DNA from: Toxonevra muliebris
Lineage: Eukaryota > Arthropoda > Insecta > Diptera > Pallopteridae
Length of the DNA: 64,000 nucleotides
Assembly: GCA_963691655.1 (NCBI GenBank)
Contig: OY829329.1
Span: 55,441,408 to 55,505,407 of the forward strand
Direction of reading: 5' to 3'
Below are positions 11,660 through 26,600 of the stretch, piece by piece. The translations under genes and the position numbers were made by a program. Below the pieces are notes generated by a model. It was given only the letters and a program-made list of their open reading frames with translations. It was not told the origin of the DNA and ran no database searches. Positions within the stretch are counted from its first letter, which is position 1, and every line of letters begins with the position of its first letter.

Positions 11660-14600
11660 GACTTATACTATTTAACCTTTGGTTATCCCGAAAAAGAACT
11701 AAATACTGATATAGCTTTGATAACTGGAGGTGGCAGTGGATTGGGTAGATTGTTGTCGCAACGCCTTGGCAAAATGGGCACAAAAGTTATCATTTGGGAT
11801 ATTAATAAAGAAGGTAAGAATAAATGCTTATGCAGAGTTAATTTGGTAATAAAAAATAAAAAATAAAAAAGAAAGTTATTAACTTGTGTAAACTAAAAAC
11901 ATTGACTGACTCTCATTAATACTGTGGACGCTATCGAAGCACAGATTGTTATCGAATTTTTAATTGCTATTAAGTTTTTTGTTTATATTTTAGGCCATAC
12001 TTCCAATATCTATCTGCATTGAATATCAATCTAAATCAAATTGAGGCTCTGGTTTAAATCAAGACTTTAGCTCTCCTTGAGACTTTAGTTCTCATTAAAA
12101 TCCTTGATACAAATTGGAGTAAAGTTCTAAGGCTTTACCTCATATTGATTCATTTTGAGGTTTCGGTAAAGATCTAGGCTGTGATATAAGCTCGCAGTTT
12201 TGACTCGCATTGCAGACCTAACAGATGCTTTACTTCGGATAGAAACTTTGATTTTTATTCACTCCAGCAAGTCATTACGTCTTCGACTTTTACAAAAGCT
12301 TTCGTTCACACTGGTGCTAGTTCGTTTTAAATTTTTGGCCCAGTTTGAACTTGGGGCCAGTTAGAAACCCAAACTCAAAGTGGGGCCAAGACTCTGAATT
12401 AAATTTTTACTAGCCATGAAGCCTTTTCCCATTATGGAATCATTGCGAACAATGAAGCCCTGACACGCTGTGAAAATATGATTCCTTGAAGTACTGGCTT
12501 ACAGTGAAACCTTGACTCACTATAGCGCCCATGCTCAATGAATCATTGACTCGCAATGAAGCACTGTGTCACAATGAACCCTTATTTACAATTAAAACTT
12601 GACTCAAAATCAAGGCTTGACTCACAATCAAGGCTTGACTCACAATCAAGGCTTGACTCATTAGAAAATCCTGTCTCATTAAAAAACTCTAAATAGGACT
12701 GAACTTAACTTGAATTTTCAATGAAGCCCTGACTTACAAAAAAGCTTGTATCACAGTGAACACGTGGCTTATAATGAAACCCTGCATTGTAAGAAAAACC
12801 CTGAATTACAATAAAGGCTTAATTTACAGTGAAACCCTGACTTGCAATGAAACCTTTAGGCACAATGAACCTCTAATTCACTCTAAAGACCTGATTCACA
12901 GTAAATAATTGACTATGATTGCTGCTTTGGTTCATATTGAATCCTAAATCCAGGCTCAGCTTGAAGCTCAGATCAACAATGAAGTTTTGAGCCATAGTAG
13001 AGCCCTGTCTCACAGTGAAACCTTGGCGCGCAGAGATGCTCTGACTCCCAATAAAACCGTGAATCATAACAAATTCCTGGTCATAAAAACTGATTCAACT
13101 GACTTACAATGGAGCCCTGATTTACAGTGCAGCCTTAGCTTATAATAGAACTTTAACTCACAATGAAGCTCTGACTCACAATGAAGCCTTTACGCGTAAT
13201 AAAGCCCTGACTCACAGTGATACGCTGACTCACTGAGAAGACCTGATTAACACTGAAAACTTGGCTCTAATTGTTGTTTTGGGTCATATTGAATCCTCAA
13301 TCCAGGCTCAGCTTGAAGATCAGACTCACCGTGAAGTCTTGGCCCACAGTCAGCTCTGACTCAGAATGAAATTCTGACCCATTGAAGCTCTTAGTCACAA
13401 TGAAACCCTTACTCACAATGAAGTTTTAAAAATAAAAATCTGACTTGCAAATCAAATTGAGATTCTAGCTCTAAGTAATAGCTCATCTTGAAGCTCTACT
13501 CTGCCTCTATTCAGTTTGCCCCATTCCTGTTTGAAAGGTTTAAAATGTATACTCCTCATCAAGTTTTTTACTTAAGTCTTTCGTTTTTAAGTTTTTTTTT
13601 TTTTTTGTATTCAAAAATTTACTTTGTTAACTTAAAAAAAACATTTTTCATTTCCAACATATACATTTCATATTTCTTTTTCTTTCCCCGCAGGCATCAA
13701 AGAGACAATCAATATTGTCGAAGAAGAAGGAGGATACTGTAAAGGCTATGTTGTTGACATTTCCAAAAAGGAAGATGTCTATAAAGCAGCAGATGTTTTA
13801 AGGAATGAAATTGGTGATGTAAGTACAGTAAATATTTAATAATAATAGATATTTTTTTACTCGTACTATGACAAATGTGTGAACTAAACCATGAAATCGC
13901 ATAGACTGTCAAATTGATGAAGCTGAACCAGCGAAATTGTAAAATGAAATAAGCTTATGTAATTGACTGGAAAAAAATGAAAAGCTTAAACCAAACACAC
14001 ATTCATTTCTACCTCATATAAAACAATTAAATTGCAATGGATGAGTGTGTTCCACAAGAGTTGTCTGAAAATGTGAAGCGATTCATTTCTACATCTATAT
14101 TTATTTATATTATACGGCACCACTAATTAAATATAAAAAAAAAAATGAATTTACCTGAAAAAAATGGAGATACGTAAAAAAAATGTGGCAAATGCAGAAA
14201 AAAAACTTAACTTAGTATTTTGTAAATATTTTTCTTGTTTTTTTTTTTGCTATCGTTTTCAGCATGAAATGTCAAAGTCAAAATAACTGAGTCAGTCTCT
14301 AGTGTTGCACGCAAATAAAAAGTGTCGTAATTCAGTATACACATTTAAATATGTATGTATATGTATGTACCTATGTATACTCGAGTGTCTACTTACTTGC
14401 TTCTTTATTTAATTCTCGGTATTATCAGTTTTGCACGTATGGTTATTCATTCATTCAAGCAGTCTCTGTTCACCTCCATCTATCCATCCATTTGTCTGTT
14501 CATATCAGTTCGCCTGTGTTTATGTCATTATGCCTGTCTGCTTTACCTACCTGCCTTACTCCTCATGCCCTGCATTCCTTTTGCTTGCCTTGCCGGTCTG

Positions 14601-17600
14601 TCTTTCTGTCTCTGCGCTGTGTATGTATGTATAAATTGTAAACAAAATTCTTTAGCGTGTCAATGTCTGCATGCCAAACTCACACGCCTTTCTTGACCAA
14701 AATTCAAGCCATGCTCTGATGTTGTTGTTGTTGCCATTGCCTGCCTGCTATTTGTGGTCACTTTGAAAATCAACCATGCAGAAGAAGAAAAAAAAAGAAG
14801 CAACACTTTTCATTGTAACCTTGAAATTGTTGTACATAAGTTTAAGTTTGTTTTTTTTTTGGCACAATTAAAAAACTTGAATTTTAGTTCATTCAAAAAT
14901 GGAGCAATTTTAAAAGCATTTTAACTCTGAACCTTTGTATATGTTTATGCGCTTTGGTCACACGTTGCTGCAATTAAATTTAATTAAATACAAAAGCAAC
15001 CTACTCTTATGTGTTTTTTGCAACATCATCAAGATCATAATTTTTGTTGTTGACTACCGAAATACGTTGAGTGCTTTATGAGAAGATAACTAAATAATTA
15101 TCAATTCTTATTTTCAAGTTTTGAACTTTAACTTTTCAACAGGTTTCACGTTGTTTTTTGTTTTCTTTCATTTTCCCCTCTGTGCTTTTGCTGTGCACCT
15201 AGTATCAACCGAACAGCATGACACTGTCAATAATTTGAAGGATTGTCATAATATGTTTTGAAAATCAGCAAGTCCCTTTCAATATGTCCACTTATTCGCT
15301 TATTTTCATTATACAATTCATACGCATAGCCAAAAAAAAATGGCTATAGATTATTTTGAGTTTCTGCCTCATTTTGAAATGATGACTCACATTGAAGTCC
15401 TAAGTCATATAGCTCAAATTCGATATATTCTACTATACAAATCAGTAGCGCAGCCAAAAAATAACTGTGACTCATTTTGAATTCCTGCCTCATTTTGATG
15501 CCCTGATTACATTAAAACTCTAACTAAAACTATATTCATTATAAAATTAGTTTAATTTAAATAACTGGTTCATTTTGAAGACTTGACTCACACTAAAGTT
15601 CTGAATCACGTCAGCAAGTCCCTTTCAATATTGATTCACACTAAGACACCTGATTTCGAGTAGGCTTAGATTTTCGTGGTTCGCACTGTGGCATCTTAAG
15701 GCTTGTATTTACTTGGTTCACATTAAGACTGTGATTTGCATTCAGGCATTAGCTTGCACTGAGACTTTGAATCACATTGCGGTATTGATTCACACTAAGA
15801 CTTCTGATTTCGAGTCATCTCAGATTTTCGTGGTTCGCACTGTGGCTTTGATTCACATCGAGATTTTGATTCACATTCATGCATTAGCTTACATTGAAGC
15901 TCTGATTCACATTCGGGCATTGATTCACACTATAACTTACATTCACACTAAGACTTCTGATTTCGAGTCATCCAGATTTTCGTGGTTCGCACTGTGGCTT
16001 TGATTCACATCGAGATTTTGATTCACATTCATGCATTAGCTTACATTGAAGCTTTGATTCACATTCGGCCATTGATTCACATTCAGACATTGATTCACAC
16101 TACATATAACTTACATTTTGAGGCATTGGCTTCCTTAAAGCCTTTGGTTCATATTCAGGCTTTGGCGCTATTGGATGCATAGAAGAGCTAAAATCTTCAG
16201 CAAAATTTAAATTTCAAGTACATAATTAGTTCCAATAATCATTAAGTCTTGGTTCGCTCCGGATTTAAAAGATTAGAATAAAATGAAGTCCTAAAAGCTT
16301 TCACGTTAAATGATATCAATGTATAAAAGAATCTTGGATCTAAATGCGCAACAGATCCTTCAAAAATAATGATCGTTTGCCGACAGCTTTGCCAACTTTA
16401 ACAGTTAAAAACTGAAGAAGGCCATAGTCTTGAGATCATCCTCAGTTCATTGTACATTGCCCAAATACCAAAAAAAAAGACAATTTGAAAAGGAAGTACA
16501 AAGAAGGACAACAGATTTAGGAAGAAGGAAAGAAATTTCTTAGCTACCTCAAAGAACCTAATAAGTTCAGGTTAAGAAAAAATCAGATTGCTCCTGTTTC
16601 TTGTGAAAGCTGGACTGGGCATGTTTGGTCGTTGATAACACCCATTTTGGAAAAAGTGCATATAAGGGGCTATTTTATATAAAAAATTATTTCATTTACC
16701 TAACACAGTGCTTTGAACTGCAGGCCCCCTTCATCCCCTGGCTGCAAGACTGTTCAAACAAAAAATGAAATTCTTGCATTTTTTTTTTTACTGCATTTGA
16801 ATTGTTAGTTGCTGTTATTAGAGATTCGTATATTTTTTCTACACTCTTTCAATTACAACATCATCATTTTAGTTAACAAATTAGTTGCGCATTTAACAAC
16901 TCCGCAAAATCTTGGTTGATGTTACCTGCTTGCTTGCTTGCTAATTTCATTAACAACTGAATACACAAGATGCACAAAACAGAAAAACTTAACTACCAAA
17001 TGCATATTAATATTTGACACACTTTTATTTGTACTCCGAGCTATAGAGTGCATCTTACCTCAAACCATTGACGGATTTCTATATGTGTGCCTTGGTTAGT
17101 TGCTTGAATCTATAGAATCTGTTTCATGTGCCACAGACTAAACTAAATCCAGCATAAGGGAGACTTGAGCTTATTATTATTATTATTTGAAGGAAGGACG
17201 ACTCGAAAGTCAGGCACTGCGACCTATAAGATCTATTGTACCAAAGCCCCAAGAAAGAAAGAAAGGCAGAGAGAAAGAAAGATAGATAAGAAACATACCC
17301 AAGCCGAGAATCGAACTCAGGTCTCCAGAGATAAGAGTCTGGCACTCTTCCACTAGACCACAGTGGCAATGGTAGGACCTACAGTTTAACGCCGATTCCG
17401 AACGACGGTGTGGCAATCTTTTATCCGCTTGGTGGTTTTGCCATTACCAACCAAGGTGTGTACTTGTACACATTCTTATAATTCTCATCCACTTCATATC
17501 GATAGTGAATATAAGAAGTTTATGAAAATTAACCACCAGACCAAGACGGGAATCGAACCAGCAACCTTCTGGATGAAAGTCTAGTGCACTATCCACTAGA

Positions 17601-20600
17601 CTATAGAGGTCGGCTAGACTTGAGCTTGGTGTATCAAACAATTTGAGTCAGACTAGAAGAGTCACATACTAAGTAAATTTATAAATGTTCCCTATGGTTT
17701 CGATAGCTTTTAAGTCTGCTTTTTAGATGGACAGCACTTGCACCTTCAACTTTTTCTGAGCCTTATCAAATTCTCAAGAAGCAACTCTTCCAACATCTAT
17801 AATCAAATTATCATCGATAGAGTAAAGAAATTTTATTACTAAAATCAAAGAACTAGGAGTAGTGTTTCGCCCTTATCAATGCTTTAGCAATACCTAAATC
17901 CCTGAATACGGCACTGTTTTCAGCATTGCATTGAGTTGCAAATTTTAATTACATTTATTTTGTGGCTTCAAATATTTTCAAAAACACAACAACAACAAAC
18001 TTTGCTCAATCTTGCTAATGCAAGATTTTATATGTATTACTTAGTTTATTCATTTAATTGTAAAATATATATTGCATATTTGAAGGCGTTTTAACGCTCT
18101 GATGTTTGAGTTTGTAATTGTTACTGAATTCAGTTAATGTGTTAAGTAAATTTCCTAGTTTTATCGTAGATACAAAATGAAAACTATTCCATTAACGAAG
18201 CTTGTATTGCAAATGTCAGTAAAGTTTAATGTTTCAATTGTTTTTTAATTGTAGATTTTTAAATATTGAATAACGAATCGTTTCTGAAGATTAAATGCAT
18301 ATAGATCATATTTTTCACTATAAAGTCCACTGCCATTTATTTTTCCATCATATGATTAAAAAAAAGAAACAAATTAAAATAATAATACTAATAAACACTT
18401 GTACAAATAAATGAGTTATTAAAGACACATGTTAGCTTTAAAAACTCCCAGGTTGATGTTGCTAACTTGATTAATTTAAAAATATGCTAGAAGCAATTAA
18501 AAAATTTTAAGTGGCAGCCATGACGCAAATATTGTTAATAGTTGTGTGAATTGAGGTGCGTAAAATACAAAAATTCATTACCATAGGTCAAATAAAAGCA
18601 TTCATAAATAAAATAGTTAAGAATAATTGTGATGAATGAAATAGTAGGAGAGCCTAACTTAAGTAGTGGAGTTTGAATTAAGTATGTAGATTTAATTTGT
18701 CTCAAATAGTTTATTCTGAGTCAAGGAGTGGAAAATAGTCTGAGTTAAGCAGTAGGATCTGAGTCTAGTGGTAGAGTGTGATTCAAGTAATGGAATCTGA
18801 CTCAAGTAATGGATCTTGAGTTCAGTAATGAAGTTTGATTCAAGTAGTAGAGGATCTGATTCAAATATTGAAGTCTGAGTCAAATAGTAGAGTCTGAGGC
18901 AAGAATTGGTGTATAAAACATGTAATGTAGTCTGAATCAAGTAGTGGAGTCTGAGTCAAGTAGTAGACTATGACTCAAGTAGTGGAGTTTGAGTCAAGTA
19001 GTAGAGTCTGAGTTAAGTAATGGAGTATGAATCATGTAGTGAGGTCGAAATCTAATAGTAAAGTCTAAGTCAAGTAGTGCGGTCTGAATCAAGCAGTGGG
19101 GTGAGTCCGAGTCAAGCAGTGGAGTATAAGTCAAGTAGTAAAGTTTGATTTAAATAATGATGTTTAATGTCTAGCAATGGAGTCTAAGTCAAGTAGTGGA
19201 TTTTTAGTTAAATAAATAGGAGAAATCGAGTTAAGTAGAAGAGACCGAATCAACTATTGGAGTCTAAGTCAAGTAGTGTGGTAAGAATCATGTAGTGAAA
19301 TCTGGGTCAAGTAATGAAGTCTAAGTCAGGTAGTGAAATCTAAGTGAAGTGGAAGAAGAGACCGAATCAACTATTAGTGTGGTAAGAATCATGTAGTGAA
19401 ATCTGGGTCAAGTAATGAAGTCTAAGTCAGTTAGTAAAATCATCTAAGTGAAGTGGGAGAGTTTGATTTAAGTTTTGGATACTGAATAAAACAGTTGAAT
19501 CTGATTTAAATAATAAAGTGAAGTTAAGTAAGAGAGTCTGAGTTAAAAAGTGGACCGAAGTCTTAACCCTCTCAGGAGAATGTGTACTTCCCGTGGTAGG
19601 AAAAAATCGAAATGTTGATTTTTGTGTTTAGGAGCTCCCAAATAGTAAATAAAAAAACAATTCACTAATTTTTACCTGTACGTACGAGAGGTATACAAAT
19701 ATGTACAAAAAAACGTTTAGGGAGCTTTATGCTATAAACACAACCAAAGCAGCCGGCCTCTAACCGCTAGCTTCTTGTGAGAGAATAAACACAATAAGAG
19801 CGTCAACATCTAGCGTCAAGAATATGTAAAGAAAAACAAAACAAAAGCAGTTGGGTTTGATTATTGTTTTAACAGCTCAGTTTTTTTTTTTATTTACGTT
19901 ATCAATTATCAAAAAATAATAGGAAAACTTCAATATTCTGTAATTTGAAAAAATTTTTGTATAAATTAAAATTATTTACATCGTTTATTTGTGCAAAAAT
20001 CATCAAAAGAATGAAGAAACTAAAAGGAAACTCGAAAAAAAACATTCATTTTCGTACTAAAACTTGGCAGCACATGGCTTTTTTTTTTTTAAATATGGCA
20101 ATGTTTCCCCTCTCACAAGAGAGAAAACATTGTGAAGTTGAGAAAATTTGAATAGAATATAGTGCAGCGTCGTTGAGGCGGCAGCTAGCCTCAGGAATTC
20201 GTTCCCATATAATTTCATAAAATTCTGTGTGTTTGTTGTTGAAGCTGAGGCCGGCTGCCTTGGTTATGTTTATACCATTAACCAGTTAAAACTTCACAAA
20301 ATCACAATTATTAATACAATAAATTTCACATTTATGTATATATTATCATTTATTTATTTTATTTTTGAAAGATTCTATTTGTGTTTGCATTTGAAATAAA
20401 ACACAAAGCAAAAACTATTGTAATTTTGATATCGAACAACAGTTTTTGACAGAATAAAATTGGTTCTCCGAAGTGACTCCACCCTATTTAATACGCCTTG
20501 GCGGCAGCTAGCCTCAGAAATTTATTCCCATACTAATTTATAAAATTCTGTGTGTTTGTTGTTGAAGCTGAGGTCGGCTGCTTTGATTGTGTTTATACCA

Positions 20601-23600
20601 TTAAAATATTCCGACTTACACAAAATGTGTCTCTATCGACAGAGAAAGGTTCTATCTACATTAAAAATTTGTTTTTTACACATCTTTCTATTAATTAGTA
20701 TTTTTAATAAATTTTTGAAATTGACGACACAAAAAAAAAAACAGAGCCCAAAAAAAACTGAGGTTGCCCCACAAAAGTCACAATAGTTTCGAGGGGAATG
20801 ATTCAATTGTAACAAAATAAATTTCAAAGGATTTCAAACAACAATGACGTCAATATCAAAATGTTTTGGTTGGCATTTAAATCAAAGTCAGGAAAAATTT
20901 TCAAATTCATGTACATGAATCTAAATTAAGTAATTTGATCTGAGCCATGTAGCGGAGTCTAAGTCAAGTAGTAGAATTTGATTCTAGTATTTAAGATAAG
21001 TGAAGATAATCGAATTGATTCAAGTAGTGTTGTCTACGACAAACAAAAAATGTAGGCTATATCAAGTAGTAGAGAATAAGTCAACTAACGGAGTCTGATT
21101 CAAGTAGCGTTGTCTGAGTCAAGATAGTATGATCTGAATCAAGTAAAACGGTCTGAACCATAGAGTCTAAGACAAGTGATGTAATCTTATTCATGTAATC
21201 ATATTTAGTAATGCCTTAGTAAAGTTGTATAGTCTGAGTCAAAAAGCTTCAAAGTAACAGTTGTGCGTTTGTCCTATAGAGACTTAAGATCTTTGTACTA
21301 AACGTGCGGCTGTGCTTAAGACAAGCATATACACCTACATTCACTGTCTACTGTTACCTACTATTATCGTTTTTATTATTATTTAAAATTATTAAAAACT
21401 AAACCCGAAAATTGCCAATGTTAGGTACTTAATTTCTGGTTTTTTTTTGTATTTTTTTGTACTTTATGATCTAAACTCACATCAAACAACACAATTTAAT
21501 GCAAATTTAATGCGTGCGCAAGTATGTAATATGCACGTGGAGCATGTCAAGGTCTTTTGTGTGAGCGATTAAGCAATATGAAGTATGTAATTTAAAATGA
21601 GTTAATCACATACAACACAAATACATTTTCATATATTGCACACATACATATGTAGTTAGATTTTCTTATTTTTTTTTTTTTGGATAATAAATGATTAAGT
21701 AAAACGTACATATCTCAGACACATTGAAATTCAACAACATTATCTTCTTTTTTTGTGCATATGTGTGTGTGTGTGTGTGTTGTAGACAGTCGCATTTAAT
21801 TTCCAAAGTAACAAAAAAATGAAAAAAAAGTTCAAATTTAACTCAGCCATGACTAAAAAGCAAAAAAACCTAAAAAACTAAATAATAATAATAACAAATG
21901 CTTATAAAAACATATCATTAAATACAATTTTTCTCCATCCCTGCCCACATTTCTTGCATGTCATTTGTCAATATTGTTGACTTTTGATTTTGAGATGAAA
22001 GCTGTTATTAAATCGTAACACCAGCAGCAAAACCAACTAAACCAAAAAATCAGCAACAATATCTCAGACAGATAGTGAGCAATATGACATTAATAATGAC
22101 TGACATTAAATGAGACAACGGAAATCAAATGTCAACACATACAAAGTAGAAATTCACTCGAATTTATAAAGACGAGAGTGCATAAATTATGCTACATATT
22201 TATATGTATATAGACACAGGTAGTCTATAGTTAGTTAGGCCAACTCGAAGGCAACTGGTGGTACCAAGTTCAATTTAGAGTATTGTACTTCGTAGAAGTA
22301 AGGAAGCTGTTAAATTTAAGTGTGTGCCAAAATTTTTTAGTTTTAGTTTGCTGCTAACCAAAAAAAAAAGATTTTTATTAAAGTTTTTTTGGTGTTTTAG
22401 ATATTGAATTTGAAATATGCGAATTTTATAGAAAAAAAAAGGCAAATTGCATGTCATTCATTCATTTAATCATTCATTCATATCGACAATGAAGTAGATA
22501 TCTAAAGATACTTCAATCCAGTGCTTAAGTTGATTTCATGCTTGAGCTTGCAAATTTTAAACAATTATAATTTTTTTTATTTTCATTTTTGACATTTGAA
22601 CTTGTCAGTTTTGAAATTTTTCGTTTTTTTTTTTTAGTTTTTATTTTTATATTTGCAATTTCATTTGAAATAATTTGGCATAAACAAACTAGCGTATTAA
22701 AAAAAAATTATTACAATGTCATTTATGTTATTTAATACTACATTTGATTTGGTTATAGCTAAGCTAAAAAGTTTGTATGAATGATCAAAGAAATAAATCA
22801 AAGGAAAGAAAATACTATAGTTATTAATGCAATGCCCCTGAGGGAGTAGAAGTTCAAGGTAAAAGTTCCAACTGGAATGTTTCTTCTCAAAATACTTTTA
22901 AACGTTCCTTAGCATATTGAGATCCTTAAGGGCGATACCGATTTTTAGGGGTTGAAGTGTTTTTTTTTATGGATTCTTACAGTCTTAAGAATGTGCGTTT
23001 TAGGTGATTTAGCTTTTAATCGTTCCTTAGCAGATTAAGATCCTTAAAGTAACAGCAGACCATATGCTAAAGAGATGGCCAAATGAGGATCTGAATTAGT
23101 AACTTATAAAATTAAAGAAATTGCCCTAAATATTGGTAGTATGAATGTATAAACTCGTAATTGTGACTAACTTCATATCTATCATACGCGCCATTTTTTT
23201 GACATTGACAGCTATTCTATCTCGAAGAGCGCCAAAAATACTATAAGAATTCATCTGTCAAATAATTTTCATAATTTTACAAAAGTGTTTTACTATAGCT
23301 GAAAATGTCGGATTTCGTGCCAACAAAACAACATTTGCGGGAAGTTTTAATTTGCTTCTTCCATTTAAAGAAAAACGCAACTGAAGCACATCGTTTACTC
23401 ACTGAAGCTTATCCTGACTGTGCCATAGACGTTAGAATGTGTCAGGTGTGGTATGCCCGTTTCAAAAGTGGTGATTTTGATGTTGAACACAGGGAACGTT
23501 CAGGCGGCCCGAAAAAGTTCGAAGATGAAGAATTGAAGGCATTACTAGAAGAAGATTCAGGTTAAACGCAACAAGAACTTGCACAATCTTTAGAAGTTGA

Positions 23601-26600
23601 TCACTCAACCATTTCTAAATGATTAAAAGCATTGGGAATAATTCAAAAGCAAGGAAGTTGGGTGCCGTACGAATTAAAGCCGAGAGACGTCGAACGACGA
23701 TTTTTCACATGTGAACTGCTGATTGAACGACAGAAAAGAAAGGGGTTTCTGCATCGTATTGTGAGTGGCGATGAAAAGTGGATACGTTACGATAACCCAA
23801 AATCATGGGGACCGCCTGCACATGCATCAACATCAACGGCAAAGCCGAACATCCATAGATCCAAGCTCATGCTGTGTATTTGGTGGGAAATGAAAGGTAT
23901 CGTGTATTATGAGCTGTTGAAACCGAATGAAACGATCACTGGCGACCGCTACCGACTACAATTGATGCGTTTGAGCCGAGCATTAAAGGATAAGAGGCCA
24001 GAATATGAGAATTGACACGACGAAGTTATTCTTCAGCACGACAATGCTCGGCCGCATGTTGCAAGGCAAGTAAAAACATACTTGGAAACGCTGAAATGGG
24101 AAGTGCTAACCCACCTGCCGTATTCTCCAGACATCGCTCCTTCTGATTACCACTTGTTCCGATCGATGAGACATGGCCTGGCTGAACAGCACTTCCGTTC
24201 TTTCGAAGAACTCAAAAAATGGGTCGATTCGTGGATAGCCTCAAAAGATGAGGAGTTCTTTGGACGCGGAATCCGTATGCTACCAGAAAGATGGGAAAAG
24301 ATTGTGGCTAACGATGGACAAACTTTAAAGAATAAATTTATAATTACTTTTTCACAATAAATGTCCAAATTACGAAAAAAATACGAGTTTATACATTCAT
24401 ACTCCCAATATGGATTCTTATAGTCTTAAGAATGTGCGTTTTAGGTGATTTAGCTTTTAATCGTTCCTTAGCAGGTTAAGATCCTTAAAGTAACAGCAGA
24501 CCATATGCTAAAGTGATGGTCAAGTGAGGATCTGAATTAGGAACTTAAAAATTTCATCCTACAATCTCATGACATTAAGGAATTGCCCTAAATAAATAAT
24601 AAAATTTTCTCACAAAGAAAAAAAAACTCTTAAGGGAACTATAAAACATCTTCTTTCCTCGGGGGAATATAAAAACAAATTCTACTACCTTTATCGATCT
24701 AACCAAATCCAAGATCTTAAAAAATTAACAAAATAAATTCGCTACCTTACAGCAAAATACCTGAAAATAACTCGATGGAATTCAAATTTTTTCACGCAGA
24801 ATTTAAATTTTCTGAAGAATATTTCTGCCGGAACTTTATTTCATGCAAAAAAAATTACTTAAATTGTAAAATGATTAAACATTTTGAAATTTATCACTTA
24901 GTTCGAAGTAAAAAGGTTTATGTTATGCGGGGGCGGATGCAAGGGGGGAGGGCGGGAATAGAGGGGGACATTTCCCCCCCAAAAGATTTTTCAAACACTT
25001 AAAAATTTAATAACTTAAACAGGCAAAAAAGTGAACATAATTTGTTATTGTTGTTTTTAGTTATTACGATTTACTTTCAATTATAAGAATAAGGAATAAT
25101 CTTGCTCTTTAAACCACTTTCCTTCTCTAGGGGAATGTGCTGAAATAATAATGATACCTAAACCAAATAAACCTAAAAACTCAGTGTCCTCATATATACC
25201 TAAAAGTTTGCTGGCAATATTCTCGAAAATGTTCGAAGTAGTGGATTGCTAATAATACAAGAAAATAAGAATATAGCTCCGAATCACCAATCGTCATAAC
25301 CACGGTACTGTCCTGAGCATTATCATCAATATTGTCACTGACTTTCTGGAACGCAAAAAAGTATTGCTCTGCCATATTTTTGGACCCGTTCGAAAAGTTT
25401 GGCATCAAGGGCTGTTATACAAATAAAAAAATTTACTTCCAGCTCCATTTTATTTGGTCTTAAAGTCCAAAGTAAATGATAAAACATCAGCCAAGTGTCA
25501 AGTAAAAGCCGGAGTACCACAGGGCAGTGTTCTGGGTCCTGCTCTTTATTCGATTTTTACCTTCGACTTGCCTGAAACTGATGGTGTTACTATAGCTACT
25601 TATCCAGACGATATTGCCATTTTAGCGTCAAATTAATCACCTACAGAAGCTGCTAATCGAGTTCAGAAACAGCTCGACGACGTTCAAAAATGTTTACTTC
25701 GTAGATAAGTGCTTGACTGGAGTTCCATCTGCCTCAGGTTCGATTCCCAGATGGGATTAAATTCTTAAAAAGTGTCCAAATGGATTGTTCTAATAAAATG
25801 GATCATTTCGGTGATTTAGTTCTTAAATACGTAACTCAAGTACCAGTTCAACGGGTCCTATTCTTAGGTAGAGAATTGAATCCATAAAAAAAAAAAATCC
25901 AAATTATAGGTTTCGGATCGATATAAAGAAAATATCAGATGGGAAAGAGAAAACTTGAATACAGGGTAGAAATCAGCGACCTTAAATTATTCTTAAAACT
26001 CTACTCTATTCTCGAGACCCATTATAAACCAATCTAAAACTGAATAAATGTATCCTATTGTTATATTTTTCACATTCCTTTACCTTGGAAATAGATCACA
26101 GAAATTGTGAAATGCTTTGCTACAAGAACAGGTTTTCCCTAAAATGCGAAACGTACCAGTAAGTTTTCTCATAGCCATACCTTTATGCAATTGTTAATCA
26201 TCGAAATAAAGTTTATGAATAAGCAAAAAAAAAAGAAAAAAAAAAAAAAAAACGATATAGGAACGTGAAAAAAAAAACACTCCAGCCCGCGTTTTTGTTC
26301 ATATGGAGAATTTTCATTTCCGCCCCGCCCCTCCCTCCTCCCCCCAAAAAAATGTTTTCGGTATCCGCCACCTCTGTGTTATGAACTGCTCTTGTCACGT
26401 TTCGTTCCGTACTAAGCCAGATTGTTTTCCAATTTATTTTATGATAAAGACTCCTTAAACGTGGCACACCCATTTTCGTCCCATTTTTCTCGAAACAAAC
26501 GAGATCGAGTATCGTTTAAAGATCTCTTAAGACCGAATTTTCTCGTTTTAGTATCCATTTGAAAAATATCTTAGAAGCATCTGCAGACGTGTTGTTGTTT

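Noticed and set aside
12040..13480. CRISPR-like appearance of evenly spaced repeats
   Set aside because: The genome is eukaryotic, the repeats are contiguous and degenerate, and there are no unique spacers.
15713..16182. Repetitive His/Ile-rich protein frames ([10 protein letters not shown] type)
   Set aside because: They result from an 18-bp tandem unit, a multiple of three, and have no start context or splice signals.
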